Positions 1 to 6,965 of a stretch of DNA of 40,979 nucleotides are shown here, in pieces. Location: IMG/VR virus record IMGVR_UViG_3300031918_000064, positions 1-40,979 of that record, one strand, 5' to 3'. The position numbers and the translations under genes were made by a program. The notes beneath the pieces are model-generated. The model did not search any database. It had not been told where the DNA came from and saw only the letters and a program-made list of their open reading frames with translations. Numbering within the stretch: the first letter of the stretch is position 1; every line of letters begins with the position of its first letter. The DNA is from a virus.

Positions 1-10
1 GAGCCACGTC

Positions 11-112
11 ATGGCCAATCATACAGCCGGGCCCTGGCACGTTGACCGCACTGGGGATCATCCTATCGTTTACGACCGCGATGGCATGGCCAAGGCCGAA
101 GGTCGCAAGTAA
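11..112 (+). CDS. 33-aa phage micro-protein (TAGPW...VYD type)
   Basis: This short frame begins with ATG preceded by an AGGAG-like site at the start of the repeat and ends with TAA. The product has a 'HTAGPWHVD' segment followed by 'HPIVYDRDGMAKAEG'. That pattern recalls a common class of tiny phage proteins beginning with 'TPGPW' and having a short beta-rich core with a D-G turn. Their function is unknown. The same gene lies in the right-end copy, where codon 2 is Thr instead of Ala. It sits between the 27-aa and 60-aa frames of one operon. I am fairly confident it is translated, because of its ribosome binding site and its family resemblance. Confidence 0.6.
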   Translation: MANHTAGPWHVDRTGDHPIVYDRDGMAKAEGRK

Positions 113-116
113 TTCC

Positions 117-138
117 GGGGCCGCTCGCAGCGGTCCCC
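117..138 (+). other. GC-rich hairpin within the terminal repeat
   Basis: GGGGCCGCT and AGCGGTCCCC can pair around a CGC loop, with one bulged base. The hairpin lies just after the 33-aa stop and just before the ribosome binding site of the next gene. There is no T-run, so it is unlikely to be a strong terminator. It may stabilise or process the mRNA. Confidence 0.45.
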
Positions 139-160
139 TACTCTCTCAGGAGACTACCTC

Positions 161-343
161 ATGTCACAGTCCTACATCCCCAGTTCCCACGTCATCTCCC
201 ACGCTGTCCGCGACAGTCGGCTGGATGCCGTTTCCCTCGCAGCCACTGATCACCTCACGGCCCAGGCCCAGGCCGCCGCGATCCATCGTGCGTTCGTCGC
301 CCTGGCCCACCAGTCCCTTCTGTCCATCGGCGGGGAGGCCTAG
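161..343 (+). CDS. 60-aa small protein of unknown function
   Basis: The ATG at 161 has a clear AGGAGA site 8-13 bases upstream. The product is Ala/His-rich and probably helical, with 'DHLTAQAQAAAIHRAFVALAH' in its centre (an amphipathic helix by eye). I recognise no family. It ends 2 bases before the start of the 493-aa gene, whose GGGGAGG site lies inside this reading frame, so the two are probably translationally coupled. Its position early in the operon suggests an early or regulatory product, but that is inference. Confidence 0.55.
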   Translation: MSQSYIPSSHVISHAVRDSRLDAVSLAATDHLTAQAQAAAIHRAFVALAHQSLLSIGGEA

Positions 344-345
344 CG

Positions 346-1827
346 ATGTCCATCGAACCTGAGACCATCCAGCGCGCATTTGAACGCATCCCCGCCGTCT
401 CCGGCTTTGACCTGGCGTCCCGTTTAGAGGGTGCCATCGATATGGAGTTGGACGACCTTTCCCAGGGAATGCCCTGCATCCTCCCGATGCCCGCCTACCT
501 GCCCCGCGAGGCATCGGCCAATCCTGATATCGATCCCCGCGTGCTCAAGGCCTTTATCAAGGCCTATGGCAAGCAGATTGAGGAGAATTGGCCGTGCTGC
601 CAGTTCCACGCAATGCCCCTGATCTACCGCATCCCCGTATTTGATGTCCTGTGCCGTGAATGGCCGCACGCGTCCAGCACGCATGCCGGCTGGATCGCCT
701 ACACCCGCAATGTGGACAAAGGCATGGCGGACCGGCAAGAGGCCTGCAAGCCCGGGTCCTATCTCCAGCGTATTTTCGGGGGCGTTCTGCCCGGTCATGA
801 GATCGAAAAACTCTGCGCCCCGGTCGTGTTCCATGTGGAGGAACTACGTGATGAGGCCCTGGTCGAATCCATGCTGGACACCCGCGCCGTCTCCTGCATG
901 ACCAAGGGTGGCTGGACCACCCAGGGTCATCCGTATCGCGTCTATGCCTCCCAATACGGATGGTCCATGATCAGCCGGGTCGAGGATGATGTGCAGGCGG
1001 CACGCTGCCTGGTAAATGGTAAAAAATACGTGCGCATCTATGGCGTTCCCAGCCCCCGCGAGTATTCCCGGCCCGATGACCCGGCCCTGCGCCAATGGCT
1101 GGATGATAACGGTTACGAGAAAATCGATAGCTGGGCGGGTTTCAAGCTGGCCCGCATCCCATGGAATGGCTCCGAGTTCCTGGCCCCCTACCTGGACGGC
1201 CGCTGCAGCCATTGCACGGATCAGGGTGATCATTTCGCCATTGATGGCGGCGGTTATGAGTTCGACACTACGGATGGCCGAATCGACATTATCGAGGGTG
1301 ACCACGAACATGACGGGCAGGTTGAAACCATCGACGGCGACTGGATCGATGAAGATGATGCCTGCTATATCCATGACTCGGAGGAGACCGGATACCTGCC
1401 ATCGGAGGATGTTGGGGCCGATCTGTTCGATGAAGACCATCGTTGCTCCAATCTGGTTCGACTCAATGCAGACCATTACGGTAATAGGGCCTGGGGTTTC
1501 CGTCCTGATTGCCGGAAAATCTATGTTGGCCGCAATGAGGTTAGAACATGGTTCCTGGAAGACGATTGTGTTGAAACGGTTGTCTCACATCGTCTGAACG
1601 TCCCGCGCTGGCGGAGTGATTTTGAATACCGATTCAAAGCTGAGACCGTGCCTTTCTTCGGTGAAGATTGCCTGCGCTCTCAGTTGCCGCTCCAGATCGC
1701 GGCGGAGATCGCCATGAATCACAAACCCGTTCGGCATTGGGCCCTTCGCCGTGTCCGCCACCCCCACTTCTTTAACCCGTTCGCCAAGTTACGTTTCATC
1801 CCTGAAAGCGAGTCCGCTCATGCATAA
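346..1827 (+). CDS. 493-aa phage protein of unknown function with an acidic region
   Basis: This is a long frame with a start just after the previous stop and a GGGGAGG site 9-10 bases upstream. Residues about 180-290 ('CMTKGGWTTQGHPYRVYAS', then 'AARCLVNGKKYVRIYG', then 'WLDDNGYEK') resemble a segment I associate with uncharacterised phage proteins. Around residues 280-370 there is a strongly acidic stretch rich in D and E, with one CxxC (residues 'RCSHC') and further Cys and His residues. The C-terminal tail is basic and His/Arg-rich ('HWALRRVRHPHFFNP'). No catalytic motif is evident. An acidic domain next to a basic tail could suit nucleic-acid mimicry or a scaffold, but I cannot assign a role. 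It overlaps the next gene by 8 bases. Confidence 0.8.
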   Translation: MSIEPETIQRAFERIPAVSGFDLASRLEGAIDMELDDLSQGMPCILPMPAYLPREASANPDIDPRVLKAFIKAYGKQIEENWPCCQFHAMPLIYRIPVFDVLCREWPHASSTHAGWIAYTRNVDKGMADRQEACKPGSYLQRIFGGVLPGHEIEKLCAPVVFHVEELRDEALVESMLDTRAVSCMTKGGWTTQGHPYRVYASQYGWSMISRVEDDVQAARCLVNGKKYVRIYGVPSPREYSRPDDPALRQWLDDNGYEKIDSWAGFKLARIPWNGSEFLAPYLDGRCSHCTDQGDHFAIDGGGYEFDTTDGRIDIIEGDHEHDGQVETIDGDWIDEDDACYIHDSEETGYLPSEDVGADLFDEDHRCSNLVRLNADHYGNRAWGFRPDCRKIYVGRNEVRTWFLEDDCVETVVSHRLNVPRWRSDFEYRFKAETVPFFGEDCLRSQLPLQIAAEIAMNHKPVRHWALRRVRHPHFFNPFAKLRFIPESESAHA

Positions 1828-2782
1828 TTCTGCTCTCAACATCCTGGGGCTGGCCCTGCGCTTCAAACGCCCCGATGGCAGCCAGGCCATCAAGGACCTC
1901 ATCAAGGCCCTACTCGCCTTGGCCCCGGACGCATCCCAGACCTGCGTCGATCAGGGTGGCAACCTCTGGATCGATCACCGGCTGGGCACGTCCCGCACGC
2001 TGTTTACAGCGCATCTGGACACGGTCCACAAGGGGCCCGGTGAGTCCCGGCTGCTACTCCGGGACAATGTGCTCTCGACCGATGGCACGGATGTGCTCGG
2101 TGCCGATGACGGGGCCGGTGTGGCCATGCTCGCTGAGCTTCTGGTGTCCGGTGTCCCTGGCCTCTATCTGTTCACCCAAGGTGAGGAGATCGGGGGCATT
2201 GGTGCAACGAAAATCGTTGACCATGAGCCGGAACGCTTGGCCCACCTGGACCGGTGCATCGCTTTCGACCGCCGGGGGACCAAGGACATCTGCGGGGAAC
2301 AATTCATCGGCAACTGTGCCAGTGAGGCCTTTGTCGATGAATTGGCCGCCCGTTTGGATATGGGCCACACGTGGGCCGCCGGGAGCTATACCGACAATTG
2401 CGAATACCGGGGCATCATTCCCGAGATCGTCAATATCAGCGTCGGCTATGAGCGTGAGCACACGTGCAAGGAAACCCTGGACATGGATTATCTCAAGCGT
2501 CTAGCTGCCCAAGCGGTGCTGATCGACTGGGAGTCCCTGCCCGTGGTTGGCCCGGTCCCTGACCTTATTCCGGCCTATTCACACGGCTGGGGGAATTGGC
2601 CCACCGATCGTCGGCTCTATCCGCTGGACGTGGATGATGAGGAAACGACCGCTATCAATGAAACCGTGGCCGACATCTGCCACTATTTTGGCTCCAGCGC
2701 TGTAGGCCCTGATTCAGCCGCCATCCGGGACATGATCGAGACCCTCCTGGACGATATCGCTTTCACCAGGGAGAAGGTATGA
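1820..2782 (+). CDS. M20/M28-type zinc metallopeptidase homologue
   Basis: The 320-aa product carries the ordered zinc-ligand motifs of co-catalytic metallopeptidases: 'TAHLDTVH' (H65, D67), 'GADDGAG' (bridging D96), 'QGEEIGG' (general base E122 and ligand E123), 'FDRRG' (D150) and 'NISVGYEREHT' (H214). Such enzymes remove amino acids or acyl groups from peptides or amino-acid conjugates using two Zn ions. All ligands look intact, so it is probably active. There is no signal peptide, which suggests a cytoplasmic enzyme. It lacks a long lid domain, and the C-terminal 70 residues are unassigned. I chose the ATG at 1820, which overlaps the preceding stop. An in-frame upstream start at 1751 lies deep in the previous gene. 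Its substrate is unknown, and peptidases of this class are unusual in a small phage. Confidence 0.85.
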   Translation: MHNSALNILGLALRFKRPDGSQAIKDLIKALLALAPDASQTCVDQGGNLWIDHRLGTSRTLFTAHLDTVHKGPGESRLLLRDNVLSTDGTDVLGADDGAGVAMLAELLVSGVPGLYLFTQGEEIGGIGATKIVDHEPERLAHLDRCIAFDRRGTKDICGEQFIGNCASEAFVDELAARLDMGHTWAAGSYTDNCEYRGIIPEIVNISVGYEREHTCKETLDMDYLKRLAAQAVLIDWESLPVVGPVPDLIPAYSHGWGNWPTDRRLYPLDVDDEETTAINETVADICHYFGSSAVGPDSAAIRDMIETLLDDIAFTREKV

Positions 2783-2985
2783 GCCTCTGGATCTCATGGC
2801 TTTGCTCCCGCCGCCCCGTCGCCATTCTCCGGCCCCACGATGACCGCCAGCGTCTTCCTTTCGTCGTGGGGCCCGGCCCTACCTGCCCGGTCGCCTCCGG
2901 CTCCCTGAAGCGCTGCGAGGCCTGCGGACTGTGCTTCAATCCCCTGGCCCTGCTCAAGGCCATCCTGCCGAGGAAAGCCCCATGA
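2779..2985 (+). CDS. 68-aa small Cys-containing protein
   Basis: The start overlaps the peptidase stop by four bases (ATGA) and has an AGGGAGAAGG site, so coupling is likely. The product has a hydrophobic N-terminus ('MSLWISWLC') and a C-terminal 'RCEACGLCFNPLA' with three closely spaced cysteines. These might bind a metal together with the Cys at residue 36. I recognise no family. The neat ATGA junctions on both sides support it being a real gene. Confidence 0.55.
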   Translation: MSLWISWLCSRRPVAILRPHDDRQRLPFVVGPGPTCPVASGSLKRCEACGLCFNPLALLKAILPRKAP

Positions 2986-3053
2986 CACGGTTCCTGGTTT
3001 GCCTCCCGTGCCTCTTCCTGATCGTCTGGATCGATAGCAAGCTCACCGACTAG
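2982..3053 (+). CDS. 23-aa hydrophobic micro-peptide
   Basis: An ATG overlaps the previous stop in an ATGA arrangement, with a GAGGAAAG-like site upstream. The peptide is almost entirely one hydrophobic segment ('FLVCLPCLFLIVW') followed by a short charged tail, so it could be a single-span membrane micro-protein. It is the last frame before a strong terminator. Its size makes it uncertain. Confidence 0.4.
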   Translation: MTRFLVCLPCLFLIVWIDSKLTD

Positions 3054-3070
3054 CAGTGCAATCCTCCACA

Positions 3071-3106
3071 AAAGCCCCTGGGACACGTCCCAGGGGCTTT
3101 CTCTTT
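3071..3106 (+). terminator. Strong rho-independent terminator ending the first plus-strand operon
   Basis: AAAGCCCCTGGGA (from 3071) pairs perfectly with TCCCAGGGGCTTT (to 3100) around CACG, and CTCTTT follows. It lies 18 bases after the last stop of the operon. Confidence 0.9.
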
Positions 3107-3477
3107 GTCCCGGTGCCCATCCATACCGCCTTGATCGTTCCCCCACCTCTGGGGCCAGCCGGCGCCCGGGAATCGGCATCCCTGCCGGTGCTCTGGACCC
3201 CCGGGTGCAGTGCCTCGGATCCGGGCCGGCTGGCCCACGGGCTGATAATCCGGGCCCTGGGCCGACCGCCTGGTGCTCTGTGATCCTCGTCACACCATGC
3301 CCCTGGCCATGGATCCAGGACTCTGCCGGTTCACAGGCCACGGCGCTGGTTGAAATGGATTCGCCCTGGGAAAACTTTTCTCTTCCCGAAACATTTCTCT
3401 TGACCCAGTCCAGTCTTGCACTAATCTTACGTCATCACCTCGGCTGCACTCGCAGCCCTACACCGGAAGGCACTTCA
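3107..3477. other. Intergenic control region upstream of the DUF932 gene
   Basis: About 370 bases without a convincing gene. It contains a 9-bp direct repeat ATCCGGGCC at 3219-3227 and 3248-3256, several GGGCC/GGCCC blocks, and a small inverted repeat GTGATCCTCGTCAC at 3280-3293 that could be a protein-binding site. A sigma-70-like promoter lies at 3400-3427. An in-frame extension of the DUF932 gene reaches back to 3205, but I do not believe it is translated. Confidence 0.6.
3400..3427 (+). promoter_or_regulatory. Sigma-70-like promoter for the second plus-strand unit
   Basis: TTGACC (3400-3405), a 16-bp spacer and TAATCT (3422-3427) lie about 50 bases before the DUF932 start. The site is downstream of a terminator, so a promoter is expected here. 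Confidence 0.65.
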
Positions 3478-4446
3478 ATGGCTCACGATCTGGCACAAGA
3501 CGCGGAAGGAAACATCCGTATGGCCTACAGTGGCAACACCCCGTGGCATGCGCTCGGCACCAAGCTGGATGGGCCCATGACCTCGCTCCAGGCAATCCAG
3601 GCCGCCCACCTGGATTACGATGTGACCAAGGAAAAGCTCTACCTGTCCGATGGCCGGCAGGCCCCCGCCTACTGCACCATGACCAGCGACACCCATGCCA
3701 TGCTCGGCGTGGTCGGCGAACAATACACCCCGCTCCAGAACCGTGCGGCCTTCGAGTTCTTCGATGTGCTGGTGGGCGAGGGCCAAGCCCGTTTCGAGAC
3801 AGCGGGGGCGCTCGGCCAGGGTGAACGGGTATGGCTCCTGGCGCGCATGGAGGGTGGCACGTTCGAGGCAGTCAAGGGTGATCCCATCGCCACGTTCAAT
3901 CTGCTGTCAAACAGCCATGATGGCAGCTCCGGGGTGGAAGATCGGTTCACCTCCGAGCGTGTCGTCTGCGCGAATACGCTAGCGATGGCACTGCGCGGCT
4001 CCGCCGCCGTGGTCAAGATCCGGCACACCCAGAGCGTGGAGGCCCGTGTCAAGCTGGCGGCTGGCATCCTGGCGACCTACCAGCGACACTTCGCCCTGTT
4101 CAAGGATGCCATGTGCCACCTCGCCAAGGTGCGCATCACCGACGCCATGGTCGAGGAGTTCGAGCAGGGCATGTTCGGCAAGGTGGACGAGACGCCCGAA
4201 GGCCGGGGCCGGACCATCCTCATGAACAAGCTGGCCAAGTTCGAGGAGCTGCTTGTCAAGGGCGCAGGCACCGACATCCCTGGCGTGTGCGGCACGGCCT
4301 ATGGCATGGTCAACGCCTACACCGAATGGGCCGACTTCCATTCCCAGGTCAAGGGCACCACGGACCGGACCAGCGCCATCATTTTCGGCAACGCTGCCAA
4401 GGAAAAGGAACGGGCGCTGGAGCTGGCCCTGGTGCTGGCGAAATGA
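3478..4446 (+). CDS. DUF932 phage/plasmid-like protein
   Basis: The 322-aa product has the typical start of this family: 'MAYSGNTPWHALGTKLDGP', followed by a 'LGVVGEQYTPLQNRAAFEF' block. This matches DUF932, the phage/plasmid-like protein family often seen in large plasmids and phages, with no established biochemical role. The length is normal for the family. I chose the ATG at 3478 because GGAAGG lies 7 bases upstream and the family signature begins soon after. It is the first gene after its own promoter, so it is probably made early and in quantity. Four bases overlap an ATGA that could start a short extension of the next gene. Confidence 0.88.
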   Translation: MAHDLAQDAEGNIRMAYSGNTPWHALGTKLDGPMTSLQAIQAAHLDYDVTKEKLYLSDGRQAPAYCTMTSDTHAMLGVVGEQYTPLQNRAAFEFFDVLVGEGQARFETAGALGQGERVWLLARMEGGTFEAVKGDPIATFNLLSNSHDGSSGVEDRFTSERVVCANTLAMALRGSAAVVKIRHTQSVEARVKLAAGILATYQRHFALFKDAMCHLAKVRITDAMVEEFEQGMFGKVDETPEGRGRTILMNKLAKFEELLVKGAGTDIPGVCGTAYGMVNAYTEWADFHSQVKGTTDRTSAIIFGNAAKEKERALELALVLAK

Positions 4447-4487
4447 AGCAGACAAACGTTTTCCATAACACATTCCTGGAGGGACAA

Positions 4488-4805
4488 ATGGACAAGAAAG
4501 CAGTGGAAGATTTCAAGGATGCCATTGGGCTTCAAGGGGCCAGCAAGGCCCCCGCCCGTGTTCTTGAAGTGGAACAGGAAATGTCGGGCCTGGAAAAGGT
4601 CATCGAGCGTATCCAGGATCGGATCATGAACTTGGAGGGACACCTGATGGGTGTCCTGCCCGGTATGTATCCTGGGAGTCCCGCGTGTGGGGCTCCAATC
4701 CAGGAGTTGAATACCTCTCTTGCCAGGGACATCCGGGAACAGAGAGAACACCTCCAGACCATGTGCGACTGGCTCGACTACTGGATCGCTCACATCGAGA
4801 TCTAG
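4488..4805 (+). CDS. 105-aa helical protein of unknown function
   Basis: The ATG at 4488 follows a perfect GGAGGG site 5 bases away. An alternative ATG at 4443 overlaps the DUF932 stop but has no ribosome binding site of its own. The protein is mostly helical with heptad-like runs ('VLEVEQEMSGLEKVIERIQD' and 'SLARDIREQREHLQTMCDWL'), separated by a Gly/Pro-rich loop. It is probably a coiled-coil hairpin. I recognise no family. Confidence 0.7.
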   Translation: MDKKAVEDFKDAIGLQGASKAPARVLEVEQEMSGLEKVIERIQDRIMNLEGHLMGVLPGMYPGSPACGAPIQELNTSLARDIREQREHLQTMCDWLDYWIAHIEI

Positions 4806-4825
4806 TCCATGATCCATCTCCAATT

Positions 4826-4843
4826 GCCCCGGAAGGGGCTTTT
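4826..4843 (+). terminator. Small hairpin with T-run (weak terminator or attenuator)
   Basis: GCCCC-GGAA-GGGGC is followed by TTTT. The stem is only five pairs, so termination would be partial. It separates the DUF932 pair from the micro-gene cluster. Confidence 0.5.
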
Positions 4844-4862
4844 GGAGTATCAGGAGGCCCCT

Positions 4863-4937
4863 ATGCCCATCGTCTTTCTTTCAGCCGATGTTGACCGGGC
4901 TAAGCTTCCTGCTATTTCTCAGGATCCGAACCAATAA
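4863..4937 (+). CDS. 24-aa micro-protein
   Basis: This frame has a very good ribosome binding site (AGGAGG, 5 bases before the ATG) and ends in TAA at 4935-4937. The peptide begins 'MPIVFLSADVDRAKLPAIS'. The first 13 bases of the gene match the start of the 94-aa gene at 5574, so the two starts may be related by duplication or share a conserved translation start. The function is unknown. It may be a true micro-protein or a leader. Confidence 0.45.
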   Translation: MPIVFLSADVDRAKLPAISQDPNQ

Positions 4938-4980
4938 CCTAGCGGCCATGCTGCTTTTGTCCAAGATAAGGAACTTTGCC

Positions 4981-5253
4981 ATGGATGACCGACAGACCGG
5001 AAAGACCACCCGCCAAATGGAAAACCTGCCTCAACTGGCGGTCTACGTCTGGTGCAACTCGATCCTGGGCTATCCCAAAGACCTCGCCAAGAAGATCGGG
5101 CGCACGGACCTGGAGATCGTCGGCCCCCACTGGCTCACCGACCAGCGATGGCGCGGGCGGTCCCTCACCGGGCTGGAACTCGACCACGCTTGCCGCCTCG
5201 ACTCCAGGCAGTACGAAGCCTTTGAATCGGCACTCACCTGCATCAGCCGTTGA
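4981..5253 (+). CDS. 90-aa protein with a degenerate P-loop-like start
   Basis: The product begins 'MDDRQTGKTTRQMENLPQLA', followed by 'VYVWCNS', like the first strand-loop-helix of a P-loop NTPase. The leading Gly of a normal Walker A motif is missing, and 90 residues are too few for a full NTPase. I recall similar short phage proteins with 'TGKTT' near the N-terminus that remain uncharacterised. I used the ATG at 4981, where AAGGAA precedes it by about 8 bases. Upstream in-frame starts at 4888 and 4948 lack a good ribosome binding site. It probably binds a nucleotide or phosphate, but this is weakly supported. Confidence 0.65.
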   Translation: MDDRQTGKTTRQMENLPQLAVYVWCNSILGYPKDLAKKIGRTDLEIVGPHWLTDQRWRGRSLTGLELDHACRLDSRQYEAFESALTCISR

Positions 5254-5300
5254 TCTTGTCCATCCCCGGGAACCTCCCGCCCATCGCCCTGGAGGGCAAC

Positions 5301-5567
5301 GTGAATCTGGAAACCCTGAAGACACTGGAGGCCGCCAAGAATGTGGCATGGACCGAATACGAGCAGCGCAGCAAAGCGCGAGGGTGCGCAGACCTGACCC
5401 CGTTCATTGATGCCCGCTCCGCGTTCGAGGACCCATTCTGCGATCTCGCCCCCGAAATTCTGGCGGTGCTGGAAGCGGTTGAAGACCAGCGGCGATACGA
5501 AGGCGACCTCACCCTCAAGGTGGAAACCGCCTTGGTCGCTCTCGATGCCAAGTTGCGCGCCCTCTAA
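5301..5567 (+). CDS. 88-aa helical protein of unknown function
   Basis: I chose the GTG at 5301 because GGAGGG lies 4 bases upstream. A TTG at 5250 is in frame but has no such site. The product is acidic and helical ('EILAVLEAVEDQRRYEG', 'KVETALVALDAKLRAL') and has a short 'ADLTPFIDARSAFED' segment. I recognise no family. It lies in a run of closely spaced small genes transcribed together. Confidence 0.6.
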   Translation: MNLETLKTLEAAKNVAWTEYEQRSKARGCADLTPFIDARSAFEDPFCDLAPEILAVLEAVEDQRRYEGDLTLKVETALVALDAKLRAL

Positions 5568-5573
5568 CCCCTC

Positions 5574-5858
5574 ATGCCCATCGTCTGCCCTGAGTGCGGG
5601 TTCGAGACCTTCAAAACCGCGAAGGAAGCGGAGGCAGACGCCGAAGCCCACCTTGACCACTACAGGGATGATGCCCCCGATGGGTGGAACGATGAAGTGA
5701 CCGGGATCTGCTGGGGCGAGGTCAAGGCGTCCGTCGATGAAACCGAGCGCCGCCCCTTCGACCCCGCAACAGACTTCGGCATCGACCCCGACTGTGAGGC
5801 GGTGGTGGACTACGGACTCATCGCCTTCCCCGAACCTGAACCCACCCCGCAGGCTTGA
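5574..5858 (+). CDS. 94-aa protein with a C2H2-like N-terminus
   Basis: The start of the protein ('CPECGFETFKTAKEAEADAE' then 'AHLDH') has CxxC followed 19 residues later by HxxxH, which fits a single zinc finger. The rest is acidic and ends with a Pro/Glu-rich tail. Such fingers occur in small phage and archaeal-virus proteins that bind nucleic acid or act as adaptors. The start is 6 bases after the previous stop and has no strong ribosome binding site, so it probably depends on coupling. Confidence 0.65.
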   Translation: MPIVCPECGFETFKTAKEAEADAEAHLDHYRDDAPDGWNDEVTGICWGEVKASVDETERRPFDPATDFGIDPDCEAVVDYGLIAFPEPEPTPQA

Positions 5859-5876
5859 GCTTGTCCAGGAGCCTCA

Positions 5877-6962
5877 ATGATATCCCTCTGTTCCATTACC
5901 ATCACCTCGGAGACCAAAGCCGATATCATCGGCTCGGCTCTCCATTCCATCCGGGATATCGCTGATCACATGCTGCTGGTGCATCTGACTGACCCGGCGA
6001 TCGTCCCTGACAAGACCCTGAAAATTGCCTACAAGATCGCAGGCAAGAAGCTCCTGGTCTATCCAACCGCCATCGCCGGCACCAACATCGCCGGCTGGCG
6101 CAACTATGGCCTGATCAAGGCCGCCCGCACCGGAGCCGACTGGGCGGTGATGCTCGATACGGACGAACGTCTCATCCTCAATGGGGTGGATATCCACAAG
6201 ACACTGGAGGCTTTGCCTCCGGACGTGGATACGGTCAATGTCACCTCGGATGATGGGGCCTACCACAAGCCGCGCTTCTTCCGTCTGCCGGTGAAGCACG
6301 CCTTCAAACACGGCACCCATGAGGACTGGCCCGGCAAGATGCTGGTCTTGGACCGTGTCCGCTTCCATGAGCTGGAGAAGTCCCCGGAAGTCCTGAAGCA
6401 GCGTCTCCAGGGCGACGTGGAAGGGCTCAAGGCCCAGATGGAGAAGGAACCGGATAACCCGCGTTGGTCCTACCTCCTAGCCAAGACCTATGAAGAGCTT
6501 GACCCTGACCCCTTGCGGGCGATCCCCTACTACGCGGAAACCGTGAACCTCTACGGTAAGGACTTTGCCATGCGGGCCTGGTGCAGCTTCCGGCTGGCCT
6601 TCTGCCTGCGTCAGGTGAAGCAGCATGAAATCGCGCTCAAGGCCTGCCTCCAGGGGCTCAAGTTCGCGCCGCAGCACCCTGAGCTGTCCTGGCTGGCGGG
6701 CCTGCTCTGCTACGAGATGGGCATGAACAAGGAGGCGATTGCCTGGGAGCGAATGGCCTGCGCTCTCTCATGGGCCCTCTACCCTGCCACTGATCGGGTT
6801 GTCCCAATGTATTTGGCCGCTTACTTTGAGGCGCCTGTCGAGATCCTCTCTCTCGCCTATACCGAGCTTGGTCAAATGGAAAAGGCGAACAATGCTATTG
6901 ACCATGTGGATATCTTATCCAAAGCCCGTCAAACCTTTGCCACTACTGGCAGACTGGAGTAA
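5877..6962 (+). CDS. GT-A family 2-type glycosyltransferase with C-terminal TPR repeats
   Basis: Residues 1-165 look like a GT2-type nucleotide-sugar transferase: the N-terminal strand 'SLCSITITSETKADIIGSAL', the block 'RNYGLIKAARTGADWAVML', and the metal-binding DTD at residues 94-96. Then comes 'KPRFFRLP' and 'KHGTHED', the usual acceptor-side motifs. Residues about 195-350 hold helical pairs like TPRs ('WSYLLAKTYEELD', 'FRLAFCLRQVKQHEIALKA'). GT2-TPR fusions are known in bacteria for protein or cell-surface glycosylation. In a phage, the acceptor could be modified DNA bases, a host surface sugar or a protein. The gene lies in the early/replication operon, which slightly favours an intracellular target. 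The length (361 aa) is normal. Confidence 0.85.
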   Translation: MISLCSITITSETKADIIGSALHSIRDIADHMLLVHLTDPAIVPDKTLKIAYKIAGKKLLVYPTAIAGTNIAGWRNYGLIKAARTGADWAVMLDTDERLILNGVDIHKTLEALPPDVDTVNVTSDDGAYHKPRFFRLPVKHAFKHGTHEDWPGKMLVLDRVRFHELEKSPEVLKQRLQGDVEGLKAQMEKEPDNPRWSYLLAKTYEELDPDPLRAIPYYAETVNLYGKDFAMRAWCSFRLAFCLRQVKQHEIALKACLQGLKFAPQHPELSWLAGLLCYEMGMNKEAIAWERMACALSWALYPATDRVVPMYLAAYFEAPVEILSLAYTELGQMEKANNAIDHVDILSKARQTFATTGRLE

Positions 6963-6965
6963 ACC

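Larger units (their letters stand above)
1..140. repeat. Left copy of 140-bp terminal redundancy
   Basis: These 140 bases recur at 40840-40979 with one difference: G at position 14 against A at 40853. The repeat holds a complete 33-aa reading frame and a hairpin. The plus-strand operon that begins at 40755 continues without interruption from the right end into the left end. This fits a circular or terminally redundant genome cut at an arbitrary site. It could instead be a true direct terminal repeat. Sequence alone cannot separate the two. Confidence 0.95.

Noticed and set aside
1751-1819. Upstream start for the metallopeptidase
   Set aside because: It lies 77 bases inside the preceding gene and adds a Ser-rich stretch foreign to the family. 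The ATG at 1820 overlaps the previous stop by the usual short distance.
3205-3477. N-terminal extension of the DUF932 protein
   Set aside because: The extension runs through the predicted promoter at 3400-3427 and has low-complexity Pro/Gly composition. The family normally starts close to the ATG at 3478, which has a good ribosome binding site.
4113-4487. Upstream in-frame extension of the 105-aa helical protein
   Set aside because: It lies mostly inside the DUF932 gene and has the Gly/Arg/His-rich look of an out-of-frame translation. The ATG at 4488 has a perfect ribosome binding site.
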